Assembly: GCA_963575745.1 (NCBI GenBank)
Contig: CAUYUJ010018495.1
Location: 60,001-123,831 of the forward strand
Direction: 5' to 3'
Length of the DNA: 63,831 nucleotides
From: Prorocentrum cordatum
Taxonomy: Eukaryota; Sar; Dinophyceae; Prorocentrales; Prorocentraceae
Within the stretch, counting starts at the first letter, position 1; each line of letters starts with the position of its first letter. Under the pieces are notes generated by a model. The model ran no database searches, had not been told where the DNA came from, and was given only the letters and a program-made list of their open reading frames with translations. Below, in pieces: positions 32,965-43,440 of this stretch. A program made the translations under genes and the position numbers.

Positions 32965-33055
32965 CCTTCACTTCCTCCTCCTCGTCCTCCTCCTTGTCCT
33001 CCTCCTCCTCCTTCTCCTCCTCCTCCTCCTCCGCCTCCTCCCCGTTTTGGTGTTT
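32965..33055 (-). repeat. TCC array, duplicated flank
   Basis: Second copy of the TCC run followed by CCCCGTTTTGGTGTTTCAT, as at 32418-32473. Confidence 0.8.
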
Positions 33056-33326
33056 CATGTGTCTTCAGACCATTCCCCGCCCTGCGCCCGTCGTTCGTCC
33101 TCCATGGCCAGACTGCGCCCGCGTGCGCGCCGAGGGGTGCTCTGGCGCCTGCTTGCCAGGATGGCGACGTCGGCAGAGGTTGGGCGGGCCTCCGATTCCC
33201 GACGACCGCTTCTTCCAGACGGGTTCCGGCTGCCACTTGCCTCCGTGGAGGGCAGGACGCTCGCTTGTTGAGCAGTCGGGGGTATCCAGTCACGCTGCCT
33301 CCCTTCTGCGCTGCCGCCTGGATTCG

Positions 33327-33577
33327 GGAGGGGAAAAAAAGCGCACAGACACAATGAGTCGCCGATTCCCCAGAAAATATGGGAAAATGTGGGAAGTGGG
33401 GGGAAGACGCAAACCCAGAAACTATGGGAATACATGATCCAGGGTCGAGGGTTCACGGCCCCCCCCCCCCCCAGATGGTATGGTCCCAGGATTCCTCGGC
33501 CCCCCCCCCCCAGATGGTATGGTCCCAGAGGACGACGACGACGACGATGACGACGACGGCGACGACGGCGACGGCGA

Positions 33578-33648
<71 letters not shown>

Positions 33649-33797
33649 GCGACGACGGCGACGACGACGACGACGACGTCGACGGCTGCGGCGGCGACGA
33701 CGCCGGCGGCGGCGGCGGCGACGACGATGACGACGACGACGACGATGACGACGACATCCACGACGACGAGGACGACGAGGACGACGAGGACGACGAG

Positions 33798-33866
<69 letters not shown>

Positions 33867-34273
33867 CACGATGATGATGACGACGACGGCTGCGGCGGCG
33901 ACGACGCCGGCGGCGGCGGCGACGACGATGACGACGATGACGACGGCGACGACGACGATGACGACGACGACGACGACGAGGACGACGAGGACGACGAGGA
34001 CGACGAGGACGACGAGGACGACGAGGACGACGACGACGACGACGACGCCGACGACGACGACGACGACCTCTGAACCACCACAGCACCACACCACATCCAC
34101 AGGGGGGGGGGGAGCACCGCAGCCAGCACCACAGCGGGGGGACCATCGCGCGGGGGGGGGGGGGAGGGGCCCAATGGCATCAGCATTTGGGGGGGGGGGC
34201 CCAAGCCCTGGACCATATATGGAGGATCCTGTTATTTGTGTCTATTTATTTGTAAGTCCCAGGGCCCCTTCAT
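33327..34273 (+). mobile_element. R-F element, copy 1, split by an insertion
   Basis: The left half (33327-33432) reads GGGAGGGGAAAAAAAGCGC ... ATATGGGAAAATGTGGGAAG ... ATGGGAATAC. The right half (34223-34273) reads AGGATCCTGTTATTTGTGTC ... CCCAGGGCCCCTTCAT. Uninterrupted copies at 52706, 57656 and 58286 show the halves should be joined. About 790 bp is inserted between them. Confidence 0.7.
33433..34222. mobile_element. Insertion carrying a GAC array, short inverted termini
   Basis: Ends CATGATCCAGGG and CCCTGGACCATATATG are imperfect inverted repeats. Inside are two copies of AGATGGTATGGTCCCAG after poly-C runs, then about 540 bp of GAC/GGC triplets (33528-34071), then G-rich sequence. The long Asp- or Thr-rich readings come from the array. 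Confidence 0.6.
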
Positions 34274-34684
34274 GGATGCGCCCCCCGCGCGGGCGGGTGC
34301 CATGGGGGTCGGGGGAGCGCCTTGGGAGGAGGCTGCTTCCGGGGAGGGGGGAGGGCGGTCTCGTCGCAAGCCCGTCGTGCCTCGAGAATCCTGCTCCTGT
34401 TTCCAGGTGCCACCGCTGCTGCCGCTTATTGTTACTGACATTTGCTGCACGTGGAACTAGAACTAGGGTGGGAGTCGCTGCCGTCATCGTGGCTCCTCGC
34501 TGCGGCTGCCCGTCCGCAAGCAGGAGAGCAGAGCGAAGCTGTTGCAGGGCGGCGCCCCCGCCCGCGGCGTCATCCGGCAACGTCTCGGTGGACCTCCCCT
34601 CGATTAGAGCAGCAGTCGGGCGGTACTGCGGAGACGGCGATGGCCTACGAGCGCCGCAGTCAAGTGCCCCCCAATGCCAGGTCG

Positions 34685-34905
34685 AGGCTCGTTTCGATTC
34701 CTCCGATTCGATTCGATTCGACTTCGATGGCTTCCGATTCCGATTCGATTCGGCTTGGGATTCCGATCTGGGTTCCGATATCTCGCTGGAGGCATATCAG
34801 GTTGCCGATGTCTGCCGATTCGACTTTTCCCGACTCGGCTGCCGATTTCCACCGATCTGATTCTTTTCGATCGCCGATCCGACTTATCGATTCGACTGGG
34901 CTCTC
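34685..34905 (+). repeat. Degenerate GATTC/CCGAT repeat
   Basis: Irregular repeats of GATTCGATTC and TTCCGATTCC over 220 bp; no coding support. Confidence 0.7.
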
Positions 34906-35670
34906 CACTGCCAGGTCCCTGCAGCATCGAATTACTAGGGATAATTGTTCTCGTGGCCGTGCCGCTGGCAGTATCCGTCGCCGGTTTGAAACGAGCCGCG
35001 AAGAGGTGATGGCCGATGCTCAACCCTGAGCCACTTCACCCACCGAGAGCTTCGCTGAAATTTGATGCTTAAGATATGTTATGCCTGGTTCTCCGGACCT
35101 CCACTCGCGCGTACTCTGGGGTCCGTGACACGCCGTTGACCTGTCGGGCCAGCGGGCACGGTAGGCACAAACCGCAGGGGGACGAGCGGGGAGAGAGTGG
35201 CCATCTGCTGCAGCAGTTGCAGGCCCAGGGGCAGGAGCACCGTCGGGAGCATGACCAGCAGAAACAAGTTTAGGGAGAGAACCTCGTGCTTCCTCCTCCC
35301 TCCCTCCTGCGTCCCCCTCTCCTCCCTCCTCATCCTCCCTCCCCATTTCCTTCTCTGGAAGCTTGCGGTGTTCTCCCGAGCTCCGTGGAGGCCCCTGGAG
35401 GTCGGTCCCTGGATGTCCCTGCAGGCCCCTGAAAGCTGAGGTCCCTGGAGGCCTGCAGAGACCCAGGCCTCAAGGCCCAGATGCTGCCAATCCTGAAAAG
35501 AAACATCTGTCCTCCCCTTCCCTCCAGGGAGGAGAACCACCCGGACCCGACAACTGGCGTTTGCGAGACGGCCCTGGGCGTTTGCGAAGCAGCCCTGTCC
35601 TGTTCGATTCCTTCTTGCGGGTGGATTTTTATGCCCTCTATTCCCCCCCTCCTTTCCTCCTCCCAACCGC
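34906..35670. other. Unique DNA, no gene recognised
   Basis: A short block of GGTCCCTGGAGG-like units lies at 35388-35465. Nothing else is recognisable. Confidence 0.4.
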
Positions 35671-35678
35671 CCATCGGT

Positions 35679-35843
35679 CGAGTAGGGGATCGACTACATA
35701 ATTGATTTACCCAAAAATGATTTGTTCGTCGGATCCATGAGAAGTTCCCAGAAATGTTAGTAGATCTACGATAGTTCTACATCTGACAAGACGAGACGGT
35801 CAGTTTTTGGGGTGCATCAATGCTGCAGTCGATCCCCTACTCG
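35679..35843. mobile_element. 165-bp element with perfect 17-bp inverted ends
   Basis: CGAGTAGGGGATCGACT (35679-35695) and its exact reverse complement (35827-35843) bound a lower-GC interior. It is single copy in this window and has no coding capacity. Confidence 0.8.
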
Positions 35844-35974
35844 AATCGGAGGGGCGCTGGCTGCAGACATTTGCACCGAGGCATCCTGGGCCCAGCGTCG
35901 GAGTGCACCTGGGCGCCCTTCTCGCCAAGCTGTAGGAGTCGGCCACGCGCAGAGAGGGGTAGCGGGTTGGGGGG

Positions 35975-36065
35975 GGGCTTCTTAGAAGCAACCCTGCTTC
36001 TCAGAAGGCGCGGGCCTTCTCTATGCAATGTAAGGCCGGCGCCTTCTGAGAAGCAACCCACTTCC
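35975..36065. repeat. Foldback of CTTCTCAGAAGG units, second locus
   Basis: GCTTCTCAGAAGGCGCGGGCC and GGCCGGCGCCTTCTGAGAAGC-like arms face each other across about 20 nt. Related to 4394-4530. Confidence 0.65.
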
Positions 36066-36384
36066 TACCCCCGTCTGCGCGCCGCCAACTATAGGAGGGC
36101 GTGTGCATCCGAGCCTGAAGCCCGGGACGAACGAACTGGGCACCAAAAGAATGGGTGCGATGCCCAACACCAGGTCCTGTTCATTTTGAACAGGATTCTC
36201 TGTTCTCGCCACCGCGGACATGGATCTTTGAAGGCCAAAAGCTTCCTGCCCAACAGCGGCCGCTGTCGTTTTGTTGGACAGGAGGGGCCCGGCCAGGATC
36301 GGCGCAGGGGTCCTCCTAACTCACCCCTCCCCTCTCGATCTCGCCGAGACGTGTGCGCCCGCTGCCAGGACTGGGAGGGACTAG

Positions 36385-36568
36385 AAACGCATAAACATAA
36401 TTCTTTGGCGCTCCGCCCAGGGATTTCTTGGATCCGCGCTGGGCCCCCCACGTGGCGCCTCTGGCGCCGCCCTTGGCGCACTCCGCGCGCCAGTGAGAGG
36501 GGCCCAGCGCGGATCCAAGAAATCCGCGCGGACCTCCACAAGTTTATATGTGTGTGCCGTTATTTTTT
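36385..36568. mobile_element. IR-B element, copy 1
   Basis: Left AAACGCATAAACATAATTC then GGATTTCTTGGATCCGCGC. The right end has the inverted GCGCGGATCCAAGAAATCC then GTTTATATGTGTGTGCCG. The central GGCGCC palindromes match copies at 40411 and 41191. Confidence 0.8.
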
Positions 36569-36679
36569 CTTCCTCGATCCTTGTGCGAATTGTGCGGGGC
36601 TTGTGGCCTCATGCTGAGCAGGCGGCTCGAGCGTCATGCGTTTCGTTTGGCTCCGCTTCCTGATCGGTCTGAGCTTGTC

Positions 36680-36819
36680 TTAAGTCAGGCATGCCCCTCT
36701 ACAGGAGGGATCTTCAAGCTTAGTCAAACATAGTCAGGGGACGATATTTTGAAAATTGTTTGCGTCCATTTTTTATGTTTCAGTTTTCTTCCAACTGCGG
36801 GAGGACATGTCCGACCTAA
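36680..36819. mobile_element. IR-D element, copy 3
   Basis: TTAAGTCAGGCATGCCCCTC at the left, GGACATGTCCGACCTAA at the right, and the conserved interior AGTCAGGGGACGAT. Confidence 0.75.
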
Positions 36820-37254
36820 ATCTTGTCTTACCCCACGCACCTCCACTCCTGGGGACAGGCGTGCGCAGACGGATCACACGAGTCCTTCTGTCGTGACCAA
36901 GGGGTAACCCCCTTTAATTCCCTCGCCTCGCGCACCTGCTCCTCCCGTTTCGCGGCTCCCCGCCTTCCACCGCATCTATCAGGCACGAGGGGGTTTAGGC
37001 CGGCGCTCAAGGGCTGCTGCTCGCACACTCGAGTGGGCTTCCTCGATGATGTGCCCTTGCCTGTGAGAAACATCATCTCGACTTCATCGGCACCTCCACT
37101 CCCGAGAGACGGGTGCGCCACGGGCGCCCGCCGCCCGGCCGCCGCCGCAAGGCGCGCGCCAGCCCCACGCTGGGGCCGCGGCAAAGCCCGGCGCTGTCGC
37201 CGGCGGACAGGACGGTTCGCCGCTTCGGGGGCCTTGAGACGGGGGTCACTGCAA

Positions 37255-37445
37255 ACGGGGGTCATCCAGAGCGCACGATCTTGCAGGATCTTGCGGGGCC
37301 AGGGACGCATTGACCCTGGTTTGGGTGCAGGATCTTGCAGGATCGTGCAGGATCCTTCACGTTGACCCGGGTTTAGGTGCAGGAATTTGCAAGATTTGCA
37401 AGATTCTGCAAGGCCTGACTGACCCAGGTCTGGATTGACCCGGGT
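37255..37445 (+). repeat. Tandem GGTGCAGGATCTTGCAGG repeat
   Basis: About three units combine TTGACCCGGGTTTAGG with runs of TTGCAGGATCGTGCAGGATC. Confidence 0.75.
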
Positions 37446-37494
37446 CAGAAGATCCCCGACAGGACGGTTCACCGCTGCCGACGACGCAACGATG

Positions 37495-37735
37495 ACGACG
37501 AGGTCGTGGTCGTCGTCGTCGTTCGTCGTTCGTCGCCCGTCGTTCGTCGTTCGTCGTTCGTCGTCGTTCGTCGTCGTCGTTCGTCGTCGTCGTCGTCGTC
37601 GTCGTCGTCATCGTTGTCGTCGAGGGAGAGGACGAGGGAGATGACGAGGGCGAGGACGAGGACGAGGACGCAGGAGGAGGAGGAGGAGGAGGAGGTGGAG
37701 GAGGAGGAGGAGGAGGAGGACGGCCGCGCGTTGAC
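37495..37735 (-). repeat. GTC then GAG triplet arrays
   Basis: CGTCGT repeats at 37495-37622 pass into GAGGAC/GGA repeats at 37622-37720. The pyrimidine/purine orientation switches at the boundary. Confidence 0.85.
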
Positions 37736-37739
37736 TTCA

Positions 37740-38065
37740 AAATTTCTCTGCGCCCCTGACATTGGGGAGAGTGTCCCTGACCAGACCAAGAGGGAGGGAG
37801 TTCCTCAGTCCCTCGCGGTTGGTTCCTCTCGGTGAGTTATACTTGCCCCCCAGGAAAGGCCGCAGACAGGCCCAGATCGCCACCTCCTCTCCTGCCGGTT
37901 AGGGCCTGCCTCCTCCTTTTTGACACCTGGTGATCGGTGATCGCTGCTTGTATAACAATATGCCGGGGGTCTAGTGCCCGGGGGCCTTCCCGCGCCGCTC
38001 AAAACAGCTCCGGAGGACACCAGAAGGCGACCAGAGCGGCCTTCCAGGGCCGACGACGCCCGAAT
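37740..38065. other. Unique DNA, nothing recognised
   Basis: No repeat, domain or splice-supported frame seen. Confidence 0.4.
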
Positions 38066-38069
38066 ATTG

Positions 38070-38480
38070 TTTCAAGACGGCTCAACAACCCCGAAGACGT
38101 TTTGAGAAGGCTTCAAGATGCGCCCCGTGAGGGCCCCAGGGCCCCAGGAGGCCAAAATGTTCCATTCCGATGGGCAAGCATACATGTTCAGCATATTCGC
38201 ACTTTGAGTCTTAAAGGCGCTTATCACGGCCTCAGAGGCCCAACAGATCGCCCCAGAACGGTCCAAGAGGGCCCCAGGACGGACCAAGAGAGCCCCAAGA
38301 CAGTCCAAGAGACGCCCAAGACGGCCAAAGAGGGCCCCAAGATGGATCCAAGAGGGGGAATTCCAACTGACGTTTCGAGCCCTCCGCTCTCGGGCCCCTG
38401 GGGCCGCCAGCAGGCCCCCAACCAAGGAGGCCCCAAGAGGCCCCCAAACAGCCACCAGTGGCCCCAAGACGTTTCAAAAG
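38070..38480 (+). repeat. 21-bp GGTCCAAGAGGGCCCCAGGAC repeat block
   Basis: About five units of 20-22 bp lie at 38240-38350, each with CCAAGAG and GCCCCA(A/G)GAC. Looser CCCCAGGAGGCC-type repeats flank a lower-GC core at 38155-38215. It mirrors 22640-23090 in reverse orientation. Confidence 0.7.
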
Positions 38481-38509
38481 TCACTCCACGAGGCGCCCGA
38501 GAAGCATGT

Positions 38510-39115
38510 CAACAGACCCCGAATTGGGCACGACCCGTACGAGGCGTGTTCCGAGATGGGCCAGGTGTCGCCGTGCGAAGCTGCCCGCCACTGGCATAGG
38601 TGGAGCTCCTCCTGGGGCCTGATTCGCGTGACGGATGTGCCGAGATGAGCGGGGTGGCGCTGTACGATTTTTGTCTCTGGGCCTGTAGGTGGTGCTCCTT
38701 GTGGGCACGATCCGCGTGATGAGGTGTGCCACAGTGGCCAGGGGGGGCCGTAGGTCAAGATCCCTGTAGGCCATGATCCGTGTGAGAGATGTGCCGAAGT
38801 AGGCGGGGGGGGGGCTGGATGCGAACCTTGTCTTTGGGGCCGTCTGTGGAACTCCTTGCGGGCCACGATCCGTGTGAGAGGTGTGCCGAAGTGAGCGGGG
38901 CGATTCCCTCTGGTGCCGCAAATGCAATTACTTTCGGGGCACGATCCGCGTGAGGGGCGTGCCACTAGTTACGCGAACCTTGTCTCCAGGGACGTAGGTG
39001 AAGCTCCCTGTGCGGCGCGATCCCTGTCAGGGGTGTGCCGACATGGGTGGGGGGACGCTGAGCCAAGCCTGTCTCCGGTGGAGCTCCCTGAGGGGCACGA
39101 TCTGTGTGACAATAT
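38510..39115 (+). repeat. About 90-bp minisatellite, roughly 7-8 units
   Basis: Recurring landmarks are GGGCACGATCCGTGTGA, GGTGTGCCGA, GCGAACCTTGTCTC and GTGGAGCTCC. Spacing varies from about 65 to 100 bp. It ends in a short AT/TATA microsatellite (39112-39147). Confidence 0.7.
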
Positions 39116-39609
39116 ACATATATATATATATATACACATATGTGTATATGAGCATGAACTTGCTAGAACCTGAGCGAAAAGCGCGCGCGCGCGTGGTTCT
39201 GGATTCTAGATGAGGCCCGACTCGAGGCCCCGGGGCCGGGGGCCCGGGGGCGCGTTGTGCGAAAGCAGGTCGTCGGAGGTCCGGGCCCCTCCTATCCCTC
39301 CTCTCTTCCGCGAGGGCCGCGGCAGGCAGAGGGCCGCAGCGGGCGGCAGCCGGGCGAGGACGACGACGGGCACGACGGGGCCCCACGACACAGCGGGGGG
39401 GACAACGGCGCCAGCGACACCGCGACGAGGGGCGACGAGGGCCCTCAGCTCTGACGCCGCAGAAGGGCTGCAGCACCTCCGAAGAGAACCCCTGGGGCCC
39501 AGGGCCCCGCCTTCCCCCGCCATCGTCCGCGCCGCGTCGGCCTGAGAGGGCCCCAAGGGCCCCAGACCCGGCGAACACGCCGGGCTCGAAAGCCTCGAGA
39601 CGCCAGGAC

Positions 39610-39822
39610 CTCGGGGGACGAGGACGGCGACGAGGAGGGCGACCACCGCCGCCGGCGACGACGAGGTTCTCGTCGCCGCCGCCGCCGCCGTCGTCGTCTT
39701 CGTCGTCGTCCTCGTCGTCGTCCTCGTCCTCGGCGGCGACGACGAGTTCTCGTCGCCGCCGCCGTCGGTGGTCGCCCTCCTCGTCGCCGCCGTCGTCGTC
39801 GTCGTCGTCGTCGTCGTCCACG

Positions 39823-39861
<39 letters not shown>

Positions 39862-39868
39862 TCGGCCT

Positions 39869-39899
<31 letters not shown>

Positions 39900-40170
39900 A
39901 CCGTCGCCGCCGCCACCGCTGGCGGCCGGCCGCCCCCGCAGGAGGAGCCCTCCGCGCCCCGGCGCGGGGCCGCCCGCGCAGGGCTCCGAGCCGGGGCGCG
40001 CGGCGCCCCCGGCTGGGCTTCGGAGGCTCGGGGGCGGCCGCGTCGTCGTCGTCGTCGTCGTCGCTCGTCGCTCGTCGTCGTCGTCGTCGCTCGTCGTCGT
40101 CGTCGTCGTCGCTCGTCGCTCGTCGCTCGTCGGGCGTCATCGTCGTCGTCGCTCGTCGGGTCGTCGCTCG
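39610..40170 (-). repeat. GTC/CTC triplet arrays
   Basis: GTCGTC and CTCGTC repeats are interrupted at about 39915-40040 by GC-rich unique DNA. Confidence 0.9.
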
Positions 40171-40210
40171 GGGGGGACTGCTCGGGGTGGGGACTGCAGT
40201 CAACCCGCAC

Positions 40211-40347
40211 AGTAAGGATGGGCAACCTTTCTGACTGTACCATCCTTGCCCCTTCGGCTCATCCTTGGCCGCTTTCGCTGGCCAACCTAGGTCGAGTAGC
40301 GTTCACATTGGTCTCCGAGGCCCATGCACCCTTACCGCGCATCCTTA
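40211..40347. mobile_element. IR-C element, copy 1
   Basis: AGTAAGGATGGG at the left, the inverted CGCGCATCCTTAT at the right, and the internal CATCCTTGCCCCTTCGG shared with 55035-55183. Confidence 0.65.
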
Positions 40348-40410
40348 TGACACGGGTTGATTGTACTCGGGAGGGGGCATTTAGCCGAAGAAGAAGACGA
40401 AGAACAAGAC

Positions 40411-40590
40411 AAAACGCCACGAGCATAAACTGTTGGCGCTCCGCGCGGATTTCTTGGATCCGCGCTGGATCCCCCCGGCGGTACCTCCAGCGCCGCCCCT
40501 GGCGCGCTCCGCGCGCCAGGGAGGGGGGGTGCGGCGCAGATCCACGAAATTCGCACGGAACGCCAAAAGTTTATGTTTATGGCATTTTTT
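40411..40590. mobile_element. IR-B element, copy 2
   Basis: Left AAAACGCCACGAGCATAAAC, right AGTTTATGTTTATGGCATTTT, with GGCGCTCCGCGCGGATTTC and its inverse near the ends. Confidence 0.8.
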
Positions 40591-40951
40591 AAGAAATCGG
40601 CAAGGGTGGGGTGGTTGTCCTCCCGACGGAGCTTGCCCCCCCCCCCTCCTTCCCTCCTCCTCCTGCCCGTGCTCCTCCTCCTCCTTCCCCCTCATCCTGC
40701 CCCCTTGTCCTCCTCTTCCCCCCCCCCCCACACCCGTTCCCACAGCACGTGCCTCCTCTTCCCCTCCGCCTCCGATTCCTCCACCCCCTACTCCCTCCAC
40801 CCGCTCCGACAGCATCATGCGCCCACCCCCCCCCTCCGCGGATCCAGGGGGGGTCGACTATTGCCCCATCCAGTCATGGCCGGCGCCAGGGTCTTTCCCC
40901 AAATTTCATTGGTTTTCTTTTTGTTTCAGTGCGATCTCTCATGGACTCTAT

Positions 40952-41411
40952 AGGCCGCCTGGATGAGGTCGGAGTAGATGGGGTCGAAGGTTCGCGCCGC
41001 ATCGCTGATGCATCGGCGAAGCGGCTCGATGATGGGCAGCCCGACTTGCTTCACGTCGACGTCGCCGATGCATCGCTGACGCCGACGATGCATCGCCTGT
41101 GCGTCGCCGGTGCATCCCCAATGCATCGCTGATGCATCGCCGATGCATCGGCGATGCGGCGCGATCCTCCGACCCCATCTACTTCGAAGAGGGAAAAACG
41201 ACATAAGCATAAACTGTTGGCGCTCCGCGCGGATTTCTTGGATCCGCGCTGGGCCCTCACGGCGGCGCCTCCGGTGCCGCCCCTGGCGCGCTCCACGCGC
41301 CAGGAAGGGGAGTGCGGCGCAGATCCAAGAAATCCGCGTGGAGCGCCAAGAGTTTATGTTTATGGCGTTTTTCCTCCGTCTTCTGCTCCGACCCCCCATT
41401 CAGGAGGCCTC
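40952..41411. mobile_element. IR-A element, copy 2, split by an IR-B copy
   Basis: The left arm starts at about 40952 (GGCCGCCTGGATGAGGTC). The centre has extra GATGCATCGC units. The right arm runs to CCGACCCCATCTACTT, then resumes after the insertion as CTCCGACCCCCCATTCAGG and AGGCCTC (to 41411). Confidence 0.8.
41184..41385. mobile_element. IR-B element, copy 3, nested in IR-A
   Basis: GAAGAGGGAAAAACGACATAAG at the left and the inverse of CGTTTTTCCTCCGTCTTC at the right bound a standard IR-B body. The host IR-A right end continues on both sides, so IR-B inserted later. Confidence 0.8.
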
Positions 41412-41624
41412 TGTGGACGTACGCACGGCCCCACCGACCACGATCTGCGAAAGTCCCCCTCCTGGCCGCCGCCCTCCCTGGCCGCCCCCGAGACCCGAGA
41501 GGTGGAGACCGCGACGCACGCGCCCGTGGAGGCGCCCGGCGCCCGCCCCCCCGCGGGCGCGAGGGGGCGGGCACCCAGACGTGGCCGAATCTTGAGGATC
41601 GAAGTGGGCACGGAAAGCTCGGGC

Positions 41625-41990
41625 CTAGCCCTAGGGCCTACCTACCCCTAGGGCCTACCCCTAGGGCCTACCCTAGGGCTACCCCCAGAGCCTTCAGCAG
41701 GCCCTACACTTGGCAAGCCCAGGGCCTTCAGTAGGCCCTATCCCAGGCAAGCGCGTGGGCGCGGGAGTGGGCGTGGGCGCGGGAGTGGGCGTGGGCGTGG
41801 GCGCGGTCTTGGGCGTCGGCGTGGGCGTCGGCGTCGGCGTCGGCGTGGGCGTGGGTGTGGGCGTGGGTGTGGGCGCGGGTGTGGGCAAGGGCATGCGTGT
41901 GAGCGTGGGCGTGGGCGTGGGCGCGGGCGTAGACGTTGGGCGTGGGCGTAGACGTTGGGCGTGAATGTCGGCGTGGGTGTGGGCGTCGGC
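41625..41990 (+). repeat. CCTAGGGCCTA repeat then GGGCGT array
   Basis: Short CCTAGGGCCTACC units lie at 41625-41690. A G-rich GGGCGTGGGCGC/GGCGTC hexamer array follows at about 41754-41990. The G-runs could support quadruplexes. Confidence 0.8.
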
Positions 41991-42264
41991 GCTGCCAGCC
42001 GCAACCGCCGCCGCCGCCAGCGCGCCGAGGCCGGCGCGGGGGGGGGGAGAGGGGTTTGAACCCCCCCTCTGCGTCCTGCGCCGGAGGGCGGGGGGGGGCT
42101 CGGGGAGGAGGGGGGGGGGGAGGGGGGAGGGAAGTCCCCCTGGTTCTGTTCGACGGCGCCGAATGTACGCGCCGCCGAATGTCCCCAAGGCGAGCGACCG
42201 TGAAACGCGCTCCCTCTATCGTGAGGGCACCCTCTGAGAATACCGCTATTCTTGTATATATATA

Positions 42265-42380
42265 GATATATGTACATACATACCTACCTACCTACCTACC
42301 TACCTACCTACCTACCTACCTACCTACCTACCTACCTACCTACCTACATACATACATACATACATACATACATACATACA

Positions 42381-42414
<34 letters not shown>

Positions 42415-42446
42415 CACATATACATATACATATACATATACATATT

Positions 42447-42488
<42 letters not shown>

Positions 42489-42530
42489 TTTTCACATGCA
42501 CACATATATATATGTTGTGTGTGTGTGTGT
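42265..42530 (+). repeat. TACC, TACA and TATACA microsatellite
   Basis: Successive (CTAC)n, (ATAC)n and (ATATAC)n blocks, then (TG)n. Confidence 0.95.
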
Positions 42531-42531
42531 T

Positions 42532-42815
42532 TTGCTAAGGCCTTGCGGCTGGTACCGCCGACCTTGAAGGCCTCGGCCCTCGATGGAACTGGGAGGTTGA
42601 GGGCGGGCCAATGGGCCCCGGGACCACCCCCTGGGGCCCCCCCCTGGGACCTCCGCATGGGAGGGAGAGGGCGGGCCGTGGGCCCCGGGAGGGTGGCACT
42701 CTGACCCGGGGCAACCCCCTGATGGGGCCTCCCCCCGGGAACCCCCCCCTGGGTCCCTTCCCCCCCTCCGCGGAGCAGGGATCAAAGGGAAGGGGCTTCC
42801 CTTCGACTCAATGAC
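42532..42815 (+). repeat. Dispersed GC-rich repeat, copy 2
   Basis: Starts GCTAAGGCCTTGCGGCTGG and ends with GGGGCTTCCCTTCGACTCAA, as at 24325-24530. It also has internal GGGCGGGCC duplications. Confidence 0.5.
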
Positions 42816-43039
42816 AGCGTCGCTTAATTTCGCTGTGGATGGGCTGGTGTATTTCGCTGTGGCTAGCGTGCTTGAGGACGAGGGCCCAAGGAAAGGGGGG
42901 GGGGAGCGGCGGACACCGTCGGAAAATGCAGCTATTCTTTACATGTTCCGATGTTTCGGGAGACAGGCGCACCTCCTCCTCCTCCTGCTCCTTCTCGTCC
43001 TCAACGCCGCCCAGAGAGAACGGGCCAGACAGAGAAACC

Positions 43040-43440
43040 CGTGAGAACACAGAGATTGCATTATGTATGAAGGTGTTGGTAAGGACATCTGAGAAACAAC
43101 GCATATGTTCTTGGTATGTTTGAGGTTGTCCCGAGGATACCCTGAGGAAACACACATAATTACTTGTCACATGGTTGGATGTTTTCGTAAGGAAGCTCGG
43201 GTTTTCTGTGGACGGGCGCCCCTCCCTCCTGCTGCTCTCCCAACGTCCTTGCAGCGCGCCCTCATCGAGAACAGCATTCAAATATCATGAGTGTCTGTGT
43301 CTTCGCTGGGCTTCCTCACGAACATCTTCCAACCCATCAGGCATGTTTGTGTTTTCAGAGGGCTTCCTCACCAAATATTGTGAACATGCCAGGAGTGTCT
43401 GTGTTCTTCACAGGCTTTGCCTACGCCGCTCATCCTTCTT
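43040..43440. repeat. 60-bp direct repeats facing an inverted copy
   Basis: Three loose units with GTGTCTGTGTCTTC / GGGCTTCCTCACGAAC lie at 43279-43440. The block TGGTAAGGACATCTGAGAAA at 43075-43105 is the inverse of TTTTCAGAGGGCTTCCTCACCA. Confidence 0.55.
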
